Source: Chloroflexota bacterium
GTDB lineage: Bacteria; Chloroflexota; Anaerolineae; Anaerolineales; Villigracilaceae
NCBI GenBank assembly: GCA_024224815.1
Contig: JAAENC010000898.1
Coordinates: forward strand, 1-32,921
Length of the DNA stretch: 32,921 nucleotides
Reading direction: 5' to 3'
Below the pieces are notes generated by a model. It was not told where the DNA came from. It worked only from the letters and a program-made list of their open reading frames with translations, and made no database searches. A program made the position numbers and the translations under genes. This document shows, in pieces, positions 1-8,894 of the stretch (position 1 is its first letter; each line of letters begins with the position of its first letter).

Positions 1-1
1 T

Positions 2-124
2 CGTTGTATTGAATGGCTTAATAGACACCTAAAAGCTTTTGCTCATGCCTGGAACCAGAGACAAATCCACAATCGTGCTCACCCTTACAACAAGAAGCAT
101 GTAATTGAATTTATATGCCTTTGA
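2..124 (+). pseudogene. C-terminal end of a transposase-like protein (partial, cut by window start)
   Basis: An open frame runs in from the window edge for 40 codons and stops at a TGA. The peptide contains IEWLNRHLKAF, AWNQRQIHNRAHP and a VIEFI ending. This basic, aromatic tail resembles the C-termini of integrase/transposase proteins of bacterial insertion sequences, but I cannot name the family. Whether the gene is intact upstream cannot be seen. It lies about 80 bp before the polysaccharide block and on the same strand, which fits an IS bordering that block. It could also be the end of an unrelated DNA-binding protein. Confidence 0.4.
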
Positions 125-203
125 AACTAGTCACTCTTGGATGTCTGTATTATCTGTTTGTTGATGGTATGATCATATATCTTGAAGGAAATCAGGGAAG
201 CTG

Positions 204-2744
204 ATGAGACGATTATTTAAAAAAAGAGAAACACAAGATTTTCTGTTTCTCTTGGTTATAGCGATTGAGTTTCTCTCAATATCTTTATATTACGCGCGTC
301 AAGCTTCAGATACCAATCGGGTGTTTTTATGGGGCTATTCAATAATAAAGCTTACTCTTATCCTTTCTTTAGGTTTGACTTCTTTTGCTCTTTTGAGCTT
401 GTCTCTTAAGTTTCTGCGAAACAAACCATTTAGAAGATATTTTCAAACTTTTTACCAAAGATCTCATACATTAATCTATCCAAAGTTTTTCTTTCTTTTT
501 ATTGGAGTGTCAGGGTGGATAGTTTTCTTTATCCCCGGTGAGCAGTATGGACAGCTAAAAAATTATATAGAAGTCGCAAGGCCATTGCTGGTGTTGGCTG
601 TCCTTCTTTCATTTCAGATATTGGGATATTTGTTTCTCTTAGATGAAAATGAGAACAGTTTCGTGGATGGGCTTTGGAGAGAAAACAAACATCAGCTTTT
701 GATAAGTGTCATTACTTTTAGTACTCTGGGTATAGGATGGGGCTATTTGAAGATAAGTGGGTTGGGATTTTCTGCAAGTGGCGAAGATTGGAATGAGACC
801 GGAGTTCCTGTTTTAGGATGGCAAATTTTTATAGCTATGCTGATTGGGTTACTTTTTTTGATTATTGAAAGAGTGTGGCATCAGAATAAATTGCCTTTGA
901 GAAAGTTTGATACTTTGGTCTTTGTGTCTGTCTGGATAGTTGGTGGTGTTTTTTGGGCGAGTACTCCGGTCCCTAATGGCTATTTAAACCCTGGTCCCTA
1001 TCCACCTACCTATGAGACATATCCTTTTGCAGACGCAGCTCGTTTTGATATTATGAGCCAATATGCTTTGATTGGTCAGGGATTAAATAACGGCAAGGCG
1101 TACAACCGTCCAGTGTATCCAATATTTCTCGTATATCTTCATATGCTATCGGGACAGAATTATGATAGTAATATGGGTCTTCAGGCGGCTTTATTGGCCG
1201 TATTCCCTGCTTTACTTTATTTGATTACTAAGTTTCTGAGCAATAGAAGTTCAGGCGTTGCCATAGCAACGGTTATTATTTTGCGCGGCATAAACGGGAT
1301 CGCAGCTACAAATCTAATCAATCTTTCAAATCAAAAGCAAATGCTAACAGGCTTTCCAACTGCGCTTTTAGTTGGGTTGATTCTCCTTAGCACCTTTATT
1401 TGGTTACATAAGCCTAACAAATTGTATCTAGCGGTGATTATGGGTGGTATCTTTGGTTTAGGTATTTATCTTAGACAAACATTTCTTGGTTTTTCCCCCG
1501 TTGTAATTCTTTTACCTTTTTTGACCAGAAAACTAATGAAGCAAAGGCGGTTTATTGCTTTAACCTTGTTTATTTTTGGGATTATCACATTTGGTATCCC
1601 ATATGAAGTCAAGAATTATGTAGAACACCCAAATTATAGATATCCTGCAGTAATAAAAAAAATTTTTACTGTTGCCGAAACACGCTATATACCCAAACAG
1701 GAACCCCCAACTGGCCGGGAGAGCTCGGTCTCGCGCGAAAGCGGGTATTCTTGGGATGTCGAAAACACGATACCAGAAGGTATACCGAAGTTCAAAGCTA
1801 TCGGAAATCACCTAGCTCGAAATATTGTGACCTCAACGTTGACACTTCCTCATTCTTTTTCAATCGACTCCTTGCGAAACACAATAAAAGCGAAAAACTC
1901 GTTTTGGCGTGCGTCATGGAACGGTCGTTTGGATTTCGAACAATCCTTTTTCTTAATATTAAACCTTGCACTCGTCAGTATCGGGGTTGTTTTTGCAAAC
2001 TATAGATTCCCAATCGCCGGGTGGGTACCATTACTTTTTTTCTTTGGCTACAATCTTGCGAATGCTTTTGCGAAATCTTCTGGCGGAAGATATATTGTTC
2101 CTGTAGATTGGATCATTATCTTATATTTTGTGATTGGTTTATTTCAATTACTTATGTGGATCATACCTATTACGGGAGAGATTAAATCTCCCCCGAATGC
2201 TTTCATCAAAGACAAACACAAGGCTGTAGAGAAAAAAGAGATCTTCCTCGCTTTCTTGTCTATTTTGGTTTTAGGGTCTTTTTTGATTCTTCCTGACTTT
2301 ATTTTCCCTAAGAAATTCAAAAAGATCGAATTTGATGATACAACGCCTCTAACTAGCGTTCTATATACTGAAGAGAAACAGCAGTATATAAAAGACCTTC
2401 TTCTTGCAGAGAACATTGTTATTATCAAGGGCCAAATTATGTACCCTCGTTATTATATTAAAGGGGATGGAGAGCTTTCTTATTATTATCCGTATAAAAC
2501 GCTAAATTATCCCCGTCTAGCTTTTATCTTAATTGGCCCAAGTGGAACACACAACGCGGTCATGTCAGGCGTTCATCCAAGAGGCCCTACAAATCTTAGT
2601 GAAGCTATAATTATAGGGTGTAAAAAGAATGATAAGAGTGAAAAATATATTGACGTTAGAGTAGTTCTTATCACATCAGAAGCTGAGAAAGCATATTTCC
2701 GAGAACCGCTTCAAGAACCAATATGCAAAAAACGAAAGCCGTAG
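204..2744 (+). CDS. Large GT-C-like polytopic membrane protein (PMT/ArnT-like), 846 aa
   Basis: This integral membrane protein has many hydrophobic helices over roughly residues 12-690 and a soluble C-terminal part of about 130-150 residues. After the first group of helices comes an extracytoplasmic-looking loop with YPFADAARFD and then PVYPIF, the kind of acidic loop seen in GT-C glycosyltransferases that use polyprenyl-phosphate sugars. I infer transfer of a sugar to a glycan or lipid carrier on the outer face of the membrane. The family is not certain and no exact relative was recognised. It is the first gene of the + block and is followed 31 bp later by an ABC exporter. ATG follows an AGGGAAGCTG purine stretch. 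No convincing promoter was seen in the 79 bp upstream. Confidence 0.75.
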   Translation: MRRLFKKRETQDFLFLLVIAIEFLSISLYYARQASDTNRVFLWGYSIIKLTLILSLGLTSFALLSLSLKFLRNKPFRRYFQTFYQRSHTLIYPKFFFLFIGVSGWIVFFIPGEQYGQLKNYIEVARPLLVLAVLLSFQILGYLFLLDENENSFVDGLWRENKHQLLISVITFSTLGIGWGYLKISGLGFSASGEDWNETGVPVLGWQIFIAMLIGLLFLIIERVWHQNKLPLRKFDTLVFVSVWIVGGVFWASTPVPNGYLNPGPYPPTYETYPFADAARFDIMSQYALIGQGLNNGKAYNRPVYPIFLVYLHMLSGQNYDSNMGLQAALLAVFPALLYLITKFLSNRSSGVAIATVIILRGINGIAATNLINLSNQKQMLTGFPTALLVGLILLSTFIWLHKPNKLYLAVIMGGIFGLGIYLRQTFLGFSPVVILLPFLTRKLMKQRRFIALTLFIFGIITFGIPYEVKNYVEHPNYRYPAVIKKIFTVAETRYIPKQEPPTGRESSVSRESGYSWDVENTIPEGIPKFKAIGNHLARNIVTSTLTLPHSFSIDSLRNTIKAKNSFWRASWNGRLDFEQSFFLILNLALVSIGVVFANYRFPIAGWVPLLFFFGYNLANAFAKSSGGRYIVPVDWIIILYFVIGLFQLLMWIIPITGEIKSPPNAFIKDKHKAVEKKEIFLAFLSILVLGSFLILPDFIFPKKFKKIEFDDTTPLTSVLYTEEKQQYIKDLLLAENIVIIKGQIMYPRYYIKGDGELSYYYPYKTLNYPRLAFILIGPSGTHNAVMSGVHPRGPTNLSEAIIIGCKKNDKSEKYIDVRVVLITSEAEKAYFREPLQEPICKKRKP

Positions 2745-2775
2745 CAAGTCAAACCCAGTTTTGTAGGACTTATTA

Positions 2776-4626
2776 ATGCCAAAGTATCGTAATCGCAAGC
2801 GTGAAGAAAAGCTGAAACGTAAATTATCATTAAGAAGTCAACTGTATCAAACAAAATATATGCCAAAAGCATTAAAGTTGGTCTGGAAAGCGGCACATGG
2901 CTGGACATTGCTTTCAACACTGCTATTAATTATTAGAGGCATATTACCTGCAGCAACAGTTTATTTGACCAAAGAGATGGTCAATGCCATGGCCGATGTT
3001 GTTAATAGCAATGGGAATATAGAAACCCTCAAGGGAGCAATCCCATTCATTGCTCTGATGGCAGCTACAATCTTGGTACGTGAGTTCATAGGTGATGTGC
3101 AAAGGTATGTCAATGCTGTCCTTGCCGATCGAACACAAGATTTTATGTATAACCTTATCCATGAGAAGACGACTTCTCTTGATATGCAGTTCTACGAATC
3201 CACCTCCTATTTTGACAAATTACAGCGTGCTGCTTCAGAAGCAGTCTCACGTCCGCTTAGTCTTTTGAACAGTCTAAATAATTTGTTGGAAAGTACAATC
3301 ACCCTTGTTGCAATAATCGGCATTTTATTCACGCTAAGCTGGTGGGTGCCACTCATGTTGCTTATTGGCACGTTGCCTGCGCTCATTATTGCATTTAGGA
3401 CAACACGAAACAGACAAAAATGGCGTCTGGATAACACCATTGAACGACGACGTTTGAACTACTATAAAAAAATGCTGTCTAATGACAAGTCAATGCCGGA
3501 GCTAAGGATATTTAATCTTGGTCAACACTTCAAAAAGGCCTATAGCGATTTACGGAGAAAACTCAGAGAAGAGTCATTAACAATTTTAAGAAGGGGGCTA
3601 TGGGAAAAAGCAGGAGCAAGCATCTTAGGGCTTTTAACATTGGCGTTGATGCTTGGTTGGATGGGCTGGAGTGCCTTACAAAGTGTGCTTGACCTAGGCG
3701 AAATAGTTATGTTTTGGCAGGCAATGAACAAAGGGCGCGGACTTGTACGGAACCTATTTTTGGGCCTTGATACCCTATACAACGATTTGATTTTCTTGGA
3801 TGATCTTTTTACTTTTTTGGAGCTAGAGCCTCAGGTGGTAGACCCTTTGAAGCCAATAACGGTCCCCTCTGGATTGAAAAAGGGTATCGAAGTGAAAGAT
3901 ATTACGTTCTGCTATCCTGACAGCGACTTGGTTGCACTTAAAAATTATAGCCTTACGGTCCCAACAGGAAAAATAGTTGCCATCGTCGGTGAAAATGGCG
4001 CAGGAAAAAGCACACTAACAAAATTGCTATGTCGCTTTTATGACCCACAGGAGGGCATAATTACCTGGGATGGTGTGGATATTAGAGATATGGCACAAGA
4101 AGATTTACGCCAGCGGATTACAATTCTTTTTCAACGCCCACTTTCTTACTTCGAAAGTGTTGAAGACAATATTCGCTTCGGTGACTTGCGTAGTCAGCCA
4201 AGCCGAGCAGATGTTGTTGCTGCCGCGAAAATCAGTAACGCCCATGAATTTATAACAAAATTCCCAGACGATTATGATACGGTACTAGGAAAACAATTTG
4301 GTAAAGCGGAGTTAAGCATTGGAGAATGGCAACGAGTAGCGTTGGCTCGTGCTTTTGTCCGTAAAGCTGATTTTTTGATTTTGGACGAACCAACTAGTGC
4401 AATGGATAGTTGGGCTGAGGGAGAATGGATGGGGCGGTTTCGAGATTTAGTGAGAGATAGAACCGCTCTTATCATTACGCATCGCTTTTCTACAGCTATG
4501 CAAGCGGATATTATTCACGTCATGGTAAATGGCTCTATTATTGAGTCTGGAACACATACTGATTTAGTGTCAACTAATGGGCATTATGCGAACTCATGGC
4601 GACAGCAAATGAAGAAAAAAAACTAA
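2776..4626 (+). CDS. ABC exporter, fused permease and ATPase half-transporter, 616 aa
   Basis: An MsbA-type exporter half-molecule. A lysine/arginine-rich N-terminus precedes a six-helix transmembrane domain (about residues 40-340), and the nucleotide-binding domain occupies about 370-610. Visible motifs are Walker A GENGAGKST (405-413), Q-loop region ILFQRP, signature LSIGEWQ (from 513, replacing LSGGQ), Walker B FLILDEPT with D537/E538, and the switch histidine in ITHR (H569). It should work as a homodimer that flips or exports a lipid-linked or hydrophobic substrate using ATP. Sitting between a GT-C-like gene and the glycosyltransferase-sulfotransferase genes, it probably moves an intermediate or product of this glycan pathway. 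This is inferred from context, and a peptide or drug substrate is not excluded. Confidence 0.9.
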   Translation: MPKYRNRKREEKLKRKLSLRSQLYQTKYMPKALKLVWKAAHGWTLLSTLLLIIRGILPAATVYLTKEMVNAMADVVNSNGNIETLKGAIPFIALMAATILVREFIGDVQRYVNAVLADRTQDFMYNLIHEKTTSLDMQFYESTSYFDKLQRAASEAVSRPLSLLNSLNNLLESTITLVAIIGILFTLSWWVPLMLLIGTLPALIIAFRTTRNRQKWRLDNTIERRRLNYYKKMLSNDKSMPELRIFNLGQHFKKAYSDLRRKLREESLTILRRGLWEKAGASILGLLTLALMLGWMGWSALQSVLDLGEIVMFWQAMNKGRGLVRNLFLGLDTLYNDLIFLDDLFTFLELEPQVVDPLKPITVPSGLKKGIEVKDITFCYPDSDLVALKNYSLTVPTGKIVAIVGENGAGKSTLTKLLCRFYDPQEGIITWDGVDIRDMAQEDLRQRITILFQRPLSYFESVEDNIRFGDLRSQPSRADVVAAAKISNAHEFITKFPDDYDTVLGKQFGKAELSIGEWQRVALARAFVRKADFLILDEPTSAMDSWAEGEWMGRFRDLVRDRTALIITHRFSTAMQADIIHVMVNGSIIESGTHTDLVSTNGHYANSWRQQMKKKN

Positions 4627-4651
4627 AATTATCTTTTCGTAGGAAAAAACA

Positions 4652-7054
4652 ATGATAGTTTTTGTGACATGTGTAAAACATCCTGAGAACAGCTATTCGT
4701 ATGATAAAGTATGGCAACTATTGAATAATACTTTGTATTCGGTTTGCAGTCAGAAAGACACAAATTTTCGTGTTATTGTGGTTTGTGACAAAAAACTTCC
4801 TCTTTTTCACCACCAGGGTCTCATCAATAAATACACTGACTTCATCAATGTGGAATTCTCTAGCCATGGAGAAGATGTGCTTAACAGTTTCGAAAACCTA
4901 GGGAATCTGCCTGCTCCTCTAAGCGACCCTGAATGGTGGGAGTTAGAAAATGACCACGAATCTTCTATTGAGTTTTATGGAATTAGCAGCCCTTCTTTTT
5001 TGATGCAAATGCTCGAGAAATTAGTAGGAAAGAGTGGAATCAAAAAGCTCCGCAAAATAAAACATCTCGTTAAATTGTTTTTGAAAGGCGAGCAAAGCTC
5101 AAAGCAAAAATCGGCGCTTGATTATTTCCATATCGCTAATGTTATTATTAATATGGGCTCTAAGCTTATTATTGGTGTTGAGGCTGCGAAAAAATATGCG
5201 CCAGAATATGTGATGCTTTTTGATGCTGATGACTATGTAGGCAATGAGATTTCAGCCTATGTAAATTCTCACCCTGGCAAGAATGGCTGGATTATGGCAC
5301 ATGGCTATAAAATGGACAAAAACAGGGTGGCACCCTCTTATAAGTGGGCCTCAGTTTGTGGAACAGGAAACATCTTCAATTACTCCTTACTAATGAAATA
5401 TATAGGCTCAAATATTTCCGTGCAAAGCACTCAAGATGAATTGTTCAAACACGTGGACTCTGAGTTATTACTAACAATTGGCTGGCATATAAGGGTTCGC
5501 GGTTATTTCGAGTTTCGTGGCGACCCTTTGCTTGAATATCCCATCAGGAGCGTAATACATCTGATAGGGCATGAAGAAAGTTCTGAATACACAAGAAAAA
5601 TCATTCAAGGGAAATCAGTTGATAGTTATTTAAAATTCGCGCCAAAAGTTGATGCGGTAACGCTGATAAATTCCACGCTCATTGGCTACTTTAATATCTT
5701 GCCTGTTAATTCAACAAAGGTCTTTTGCCTTGGCTTTCAAAAAACAGGAACAACTTCTGTTGATTGGGTATTGCAGGATATGGGGTATCAGGTTGCAAAA
5801 GCATATAAGCAAATAGATGGTAAATTCAGCAGGATGCTTGAAAAAAAGGATCTTTCAGAGATTAAGCGAATCTCTGAACTCTTCGATGCCTTTCAGGACA
5901 TCCCCTGGTTTTTGTATTATAAAGAATTTGATCGGTGGTATACGGAAAGCAAGTTTATCTTAACAACACGTGAAAGCAAATCTTGGTGGAACAGCTTCTT
6001 GCGGTATTTCAGAACAGAATATTATCCACTTTTTGAGTATGTTTATGGTTTTGAGAATCCTATAGGCAATAAAGAAGCATTGGTAAAGCGATTTGAGCAG
6101 CATAATGATGCCGTTCTAGAATATTTTAAAAACAGGCCAGATGATCTACTTGTTCTTGAAGTAGGTGAAGAAAACGCATTGGAAAAGGTTTCTCACTTTT
6201 TGGGCAAAGAAACATCATATAAAAAAATGCCTCATAAAAACGCTGTTTTGAGTGTTCCACAGAAAAATATAAAAAGCACATTGAAAAAAGTTATAAGAAA
6301 ATTACGAAAACTACGAATTGGTTCCCTAATTAAGTTTTTGACTTTTTCCGTTCCGCCGATCATGATTGTCGGCAGTAGAAAATCTGGAACAAGGCAGTTG
6401 TTATCATTTCTTTCATGTCATCCGAATATTCATATAACAAGTAATTTAAAGTTAACTTACCCTAAACGACATCCCGTAACGCCCGAAGCGGATCGACTAA
6501 AGGATCGTATTAGACCGAAGACAAAAAACTCATTGGAGGCAATTGACAAGAAAAGACTCATTTTCAATCTGCTTAGTAAGCCAGTTTTGCTCACCGCCAA
6601 GCGTTGGGCAGGGGTGAGCACTTTGGGCGTTATAGCTTTTCAGCGAATATTAGAGCAGTTTGGAAGTAATATTCGGATTATCAATATGGTACGAGACGGG
6701 AGAGATGTGATTTTGGAAGGGGATAAAAAAGTAATGGGAAAGTATGTAGTGAATCCTGAGCGATGGGTCTATGATATTAGGGGAGGCATTGAGTTTGAAG
6801 CACATCCGCAAGTGTTGACTGTGCGGTATGAAGACCTTGTGCAGGATTATGAGAAAACAATTCGTAAAATATGCGTATTTATTGGAGAAACAGATGTTGC
6901 CCCTTTCTTAAATTATCCCATAGGCGCATCCAAAATTGAGGATGGGTATTGGATCGGGAAATGGAAACAAGCCCAGTTTTCAGAGCGTGTCGGGCAGTTG
7001 TTAGAAAATCCTGATGCTGCAAGATATCTCCGGCGTTATGGTTATTTGGATTAG
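4652..7054 (+). CDS. Trifunctional fusion: glycosyltransferase-like domain + two sulfotransferase domains, 800 aa
   Basis: Three regions are visible. Residues 1 to about 345 form a GT-A-like fold with an N-terminal VTCVKHPENS start, a WQLLNNTLYSVCSQ helix, VIVVCDKKLP strand and a DADD metal/nucleotide motif at 191-194. Residues about 355-540 are a Sulfotransfer_4-type domain with the PAPS-binding loop GFQKTGTTS (361-369), FDAFQDIPWF and a KFILTTRES strand. Residues about 565-800 form a second sulfotransferase, with PSB loop GSRKSGTR (from 574), the 3'-phosphate strand NMVRDGRDV and a VRYEDLV motif. The protein probably adds a sugar and sulfates a glycan in the cytoplasm. It is followed 23 bp later by a paralogue. 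The AGGAAAAAACA ribosome site sits before ATG. Domain calls are strong, and the acceptor is unknown. Confidence 0.85.
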   Translation: MIVFVTCVKHPENSYSYDKVWQLLNNTLYSVCSQKDTNFRVIVVCDKKLPLFHHQGLINKYTDFINVEFSSHGEDVLNSFENLGNLPAPLSDPEWWELENDHESSIEFYGISSPSFLMQMLEKLVGKSGIKKLRKIKHLVKLFLKGEQSSKQKSALDYFHIANVIINMGSKLIIGVEAAKKYAPEYVMLFDADDYVGNEISAYVNSHPGKNGWIMAHGYKMDKNRVAPSYKWASVCGTGNIFNYSLLMKYIGSNISVQSTQDELFKHVDSELLLTIGWHIRVRGYFEFRGDPLLEYPIRSVIHLIGHEESSEYTRKIIQGKSVDSYLKFAPKVDAVTLINSTLIGYFNILPVNSTKVFCLGFQKTGTTSVDWVLQDMGYQVAKAYKQIDGKFSRMLEKKDLSEIKRISELFDAFQDIPWFLYYKEFDRWYTESKFILTTRESKSWWNSFLRYFRTEYYPLFEYVYGFENPIGNKEALVKRFEQHNDAVLEYFKNRPDDLLVLEVGEENALEKVSHFLGKETSYKKMPHKNAVLSVPQKNIKSTLKKVIRKLRKLRIGSLIKFLTFSVPPIMIVGSRKSGTRQLLSFLSCHPNIHITSNLKLTYPKRHPVTPEADRLKDRIRPKTKNSLEAIDKKRLIFNLLSKPVLLTAKRWAGVSTLGVIAFQRILEQFGSNIRIINMVRDGRDVILEGDKKVMGKYVVNPERWVYDIRGGIEFEAHPQVLTVRYEDLVQDYEKTIRKICVFIGETDVAPFLNYPIGASKIEDGYWIGKWKQAQFSERVGQLLENPDAARYLRRYGYLD

Positions 7055-7077
7055 GTAATTGATCAAAGGAAAATAAT

Positions 7078-8862
7078 ATGCTTGTATTTGTCACAGCTGT
7101 AAAACATCCGGATAACAGTAAATCATACGAAGAAGTTTGGCGATTACTAAATAATACGTTGTATTCCGTATGTAGTCAGACAGATACAGATTTTCGTGTT
7201 GTTGTTGTCTGCGACAAAAAAATGCCACTCATTCACAATGCAATTTTAATCAATAAATATACAGATTTTATTGAAGTTGATTTTCCCAGCCATAGTGATG
7301 AAGTTGTTGAAAGCTTCAATCGTTTGGGGAACTTATCGCCACCGATCGAAAATCCGAAATGGTGGAGACAATGGAGCCGAGACAGAAAAAAAACAATTAG
7401 AAATAAGGGGGGGAAGCTTTTTAGGTTGGCAAGAAAAAAACTCAATTTGGATCCCCAAAACCAAGCTTCTTATACATATATGTCTAATCCTGAAATCAAA
7501 TTGATGGTTAATTACGCGCTTAACAGAGGCTCAAAACAATTAATCGGTTTCTTGGCTGCCAAAAAACACACCCCTGAATATGTGTTGATTTTTGATGCAG
7601 ATGATTATGTAGGGAATGATATTGCGGCTTATGTGAATTCTCACCCAGGTGAGAATGGCTGGATTATGACCCATGGCTATAAACTTTCGGGGGATCTGGT
7701 TGCACCGTTCTATAACAAAACTTCTTTTTGTGGCACTGGAAATATCGTGAGTTATTCTCTTTTATCAGAAGATATTCCATCATGTCTAAGTGAAAAGAGT
7801 TCGCAAGACGAATTATTCAGGTATGTAGATTCAAAATTTCTGATTACCCTAGCCAGACATGGAAAAGTCCGTGCCTATTACAGAAAAAAAGATCGAGACT
7901 TTCTAAACTATCCATCAAGGAGTGCTATTCATGTAGTTGGTCATTATGAAAGCAATGAGTTTCTAAGAAGAAAGCTGCGAAAAGAGGCAGATTCACTCCA
8001 GTTTGAGGAAGCACAAAAATATGCTGTCTTTTCTCCGATAACGCAAGAGGTAATTGATTATTTCAATATTTTGTCAATCCCAGAGATAAAAACAGACACT
8101 GAAAGCCAACCAGCGCCTTTGAGTGTGGAGAAGAAAGCTCCAATAAAATTACTTTTGCCCCCATTATTAAGAACTAAAAAAGATGGGAAAAAGGTCAACA
8201 AACTTGTTAAGTTTTCAAGTGAATTAACGTACGCGAACCTTGGATATCAAAAAATCAGTTCCCATATAGCGAAAACAGTTTTTTATCCTTCAGATACTCA
8301 ATATAACCTAACTGTTTCTGAAGAGAAGAAATTCATATGGTTTCGTGTTGGGAAAGTTGGTTCAAGGACTATATTGGATCTTTTCAGACAGGCAGACATT
8401 GAGCTTGCTGCTGAACATCCATTCGATGTTCATTATCCGATAAATAGTTATCAAAAATATTTCAAATTTGCTTTTGTCCGTAATCCATGGGACAGGCTGG
8501 TGTCTTGTTGGCGAGATAAGGTTATCAAAAGGGATAAGTTCAACTTTTCAGACAGTGAACAAGAATTTGAAAGCTTTGTGGATTACATTGCTAAGTATGT
8601 CGATCTAGCATATGGAAACCCTCATATTCGCTTGCAATCCAAGCTGATCGATCTAAATCATATTGATTTCTTGGGCAGATTTGAAGCTTTTGAGGAGGAT
8701 ATCAAAGAAGTAATGAGAATATTGGATATTGAAGCTTCCATAAAAAAGAAAAATGCATCAAAGAGGAAGGCGGATTATCGCGACTATTATACAGACCGTA
8801 TCAAGGATAAAGTTGCTGAGCTTTACAAGCAAGACATACAAATATTCAACTACAAATTCTGA
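7078..8862 (+). CDS. Fusion: glycosyltransferase-like domain + one sulfotransferase (Sulfotransfer_2-like) domain, 594 aa
   Basis: The N-terminal ~330 residues are paralogous to the neighbouring two proteins: VTAVKHPDNSKSYEEVWRL start, VVVVCDKKMP, and DADD at 173-176. A linker rich in K, P and S (about 345-395) joins a different sulfotransferase from those in the flanking genes. This one has FRVGKVGSRT (about 422-431) as the PAPS 5'-phosphosulfate loop and FAFVRNPWDRLVS (about 464) as the 3'-phosphate motif, as in the carbohydrate (chondroitin/HNK-type) Sulfotransfer_2 group. Only one sulfotransferase domain is present. Spacing to the neighbours is 23 and 32 bp. AAAGGA precedes the ATG. The shared head with swapped tails suggests domain shuffling after tandem duplication. 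Substrate unknown. Confidence 0.85.
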   Translation: MLVFVTAVKHPDNSKSYEEVWRLLNNTLYSVCSQTDTDFRVVVVCDKKMPLIHNAILINKYTDFIEVDFPSHSDEVVESFNRLGNLSPPIENPKWWRQWSRDRKKTIRNKGGKLFRLARKKLNLDPQNQASYTYMSNPEIKLMVNYALNRGSKQLIGFLAAKKHTPEYVLIFDADDYVGNDIAAYVNSHPGENGWIMTHGYKLSGDLVAPFYNKTSFCGTGNIVSYSLLSEDIPSCLSEKSSQDELFRYVDSKFLITLARHGKVRAYYRKKDRDFLNYPSRSAIHVVGHYESNEFLRRKLRKEADSLQFEEAQKYAVFSPITQEVIDYFNILSIPEIKTDTESQPAPLSVEKKAPIKLLLPPLLRTKKDGKKVNKLVKFSSELTYANLGYQKISSHIAKTVFYPSDTQYNLTVSEEKKFIWFRVGKVGSRTILDLFRQADIELAAEHPFDVHYPINSYQKYFKFAFVRNPWDRLVSCWRDKVIKRDKFNFSDSEQEFESFVDYIAKYVDLAYGNPHIRLQSKLIDLNHIDFLGRFEAFEEDIKEVMRILDIEASIKKKNASKRKADYRDYYTDRIKDKVAELYKQDIQIFNYKF

Positions 8863-8894
8863 TTTGAGCTGAGAAGTTTTTTAGGAGAAAGACA

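Noticed and set aside
125-203. Promoter for the glycan block
   Set aside because: TATGAT-like and TTG-containing words exist, but no pair with suitable spacing was found.
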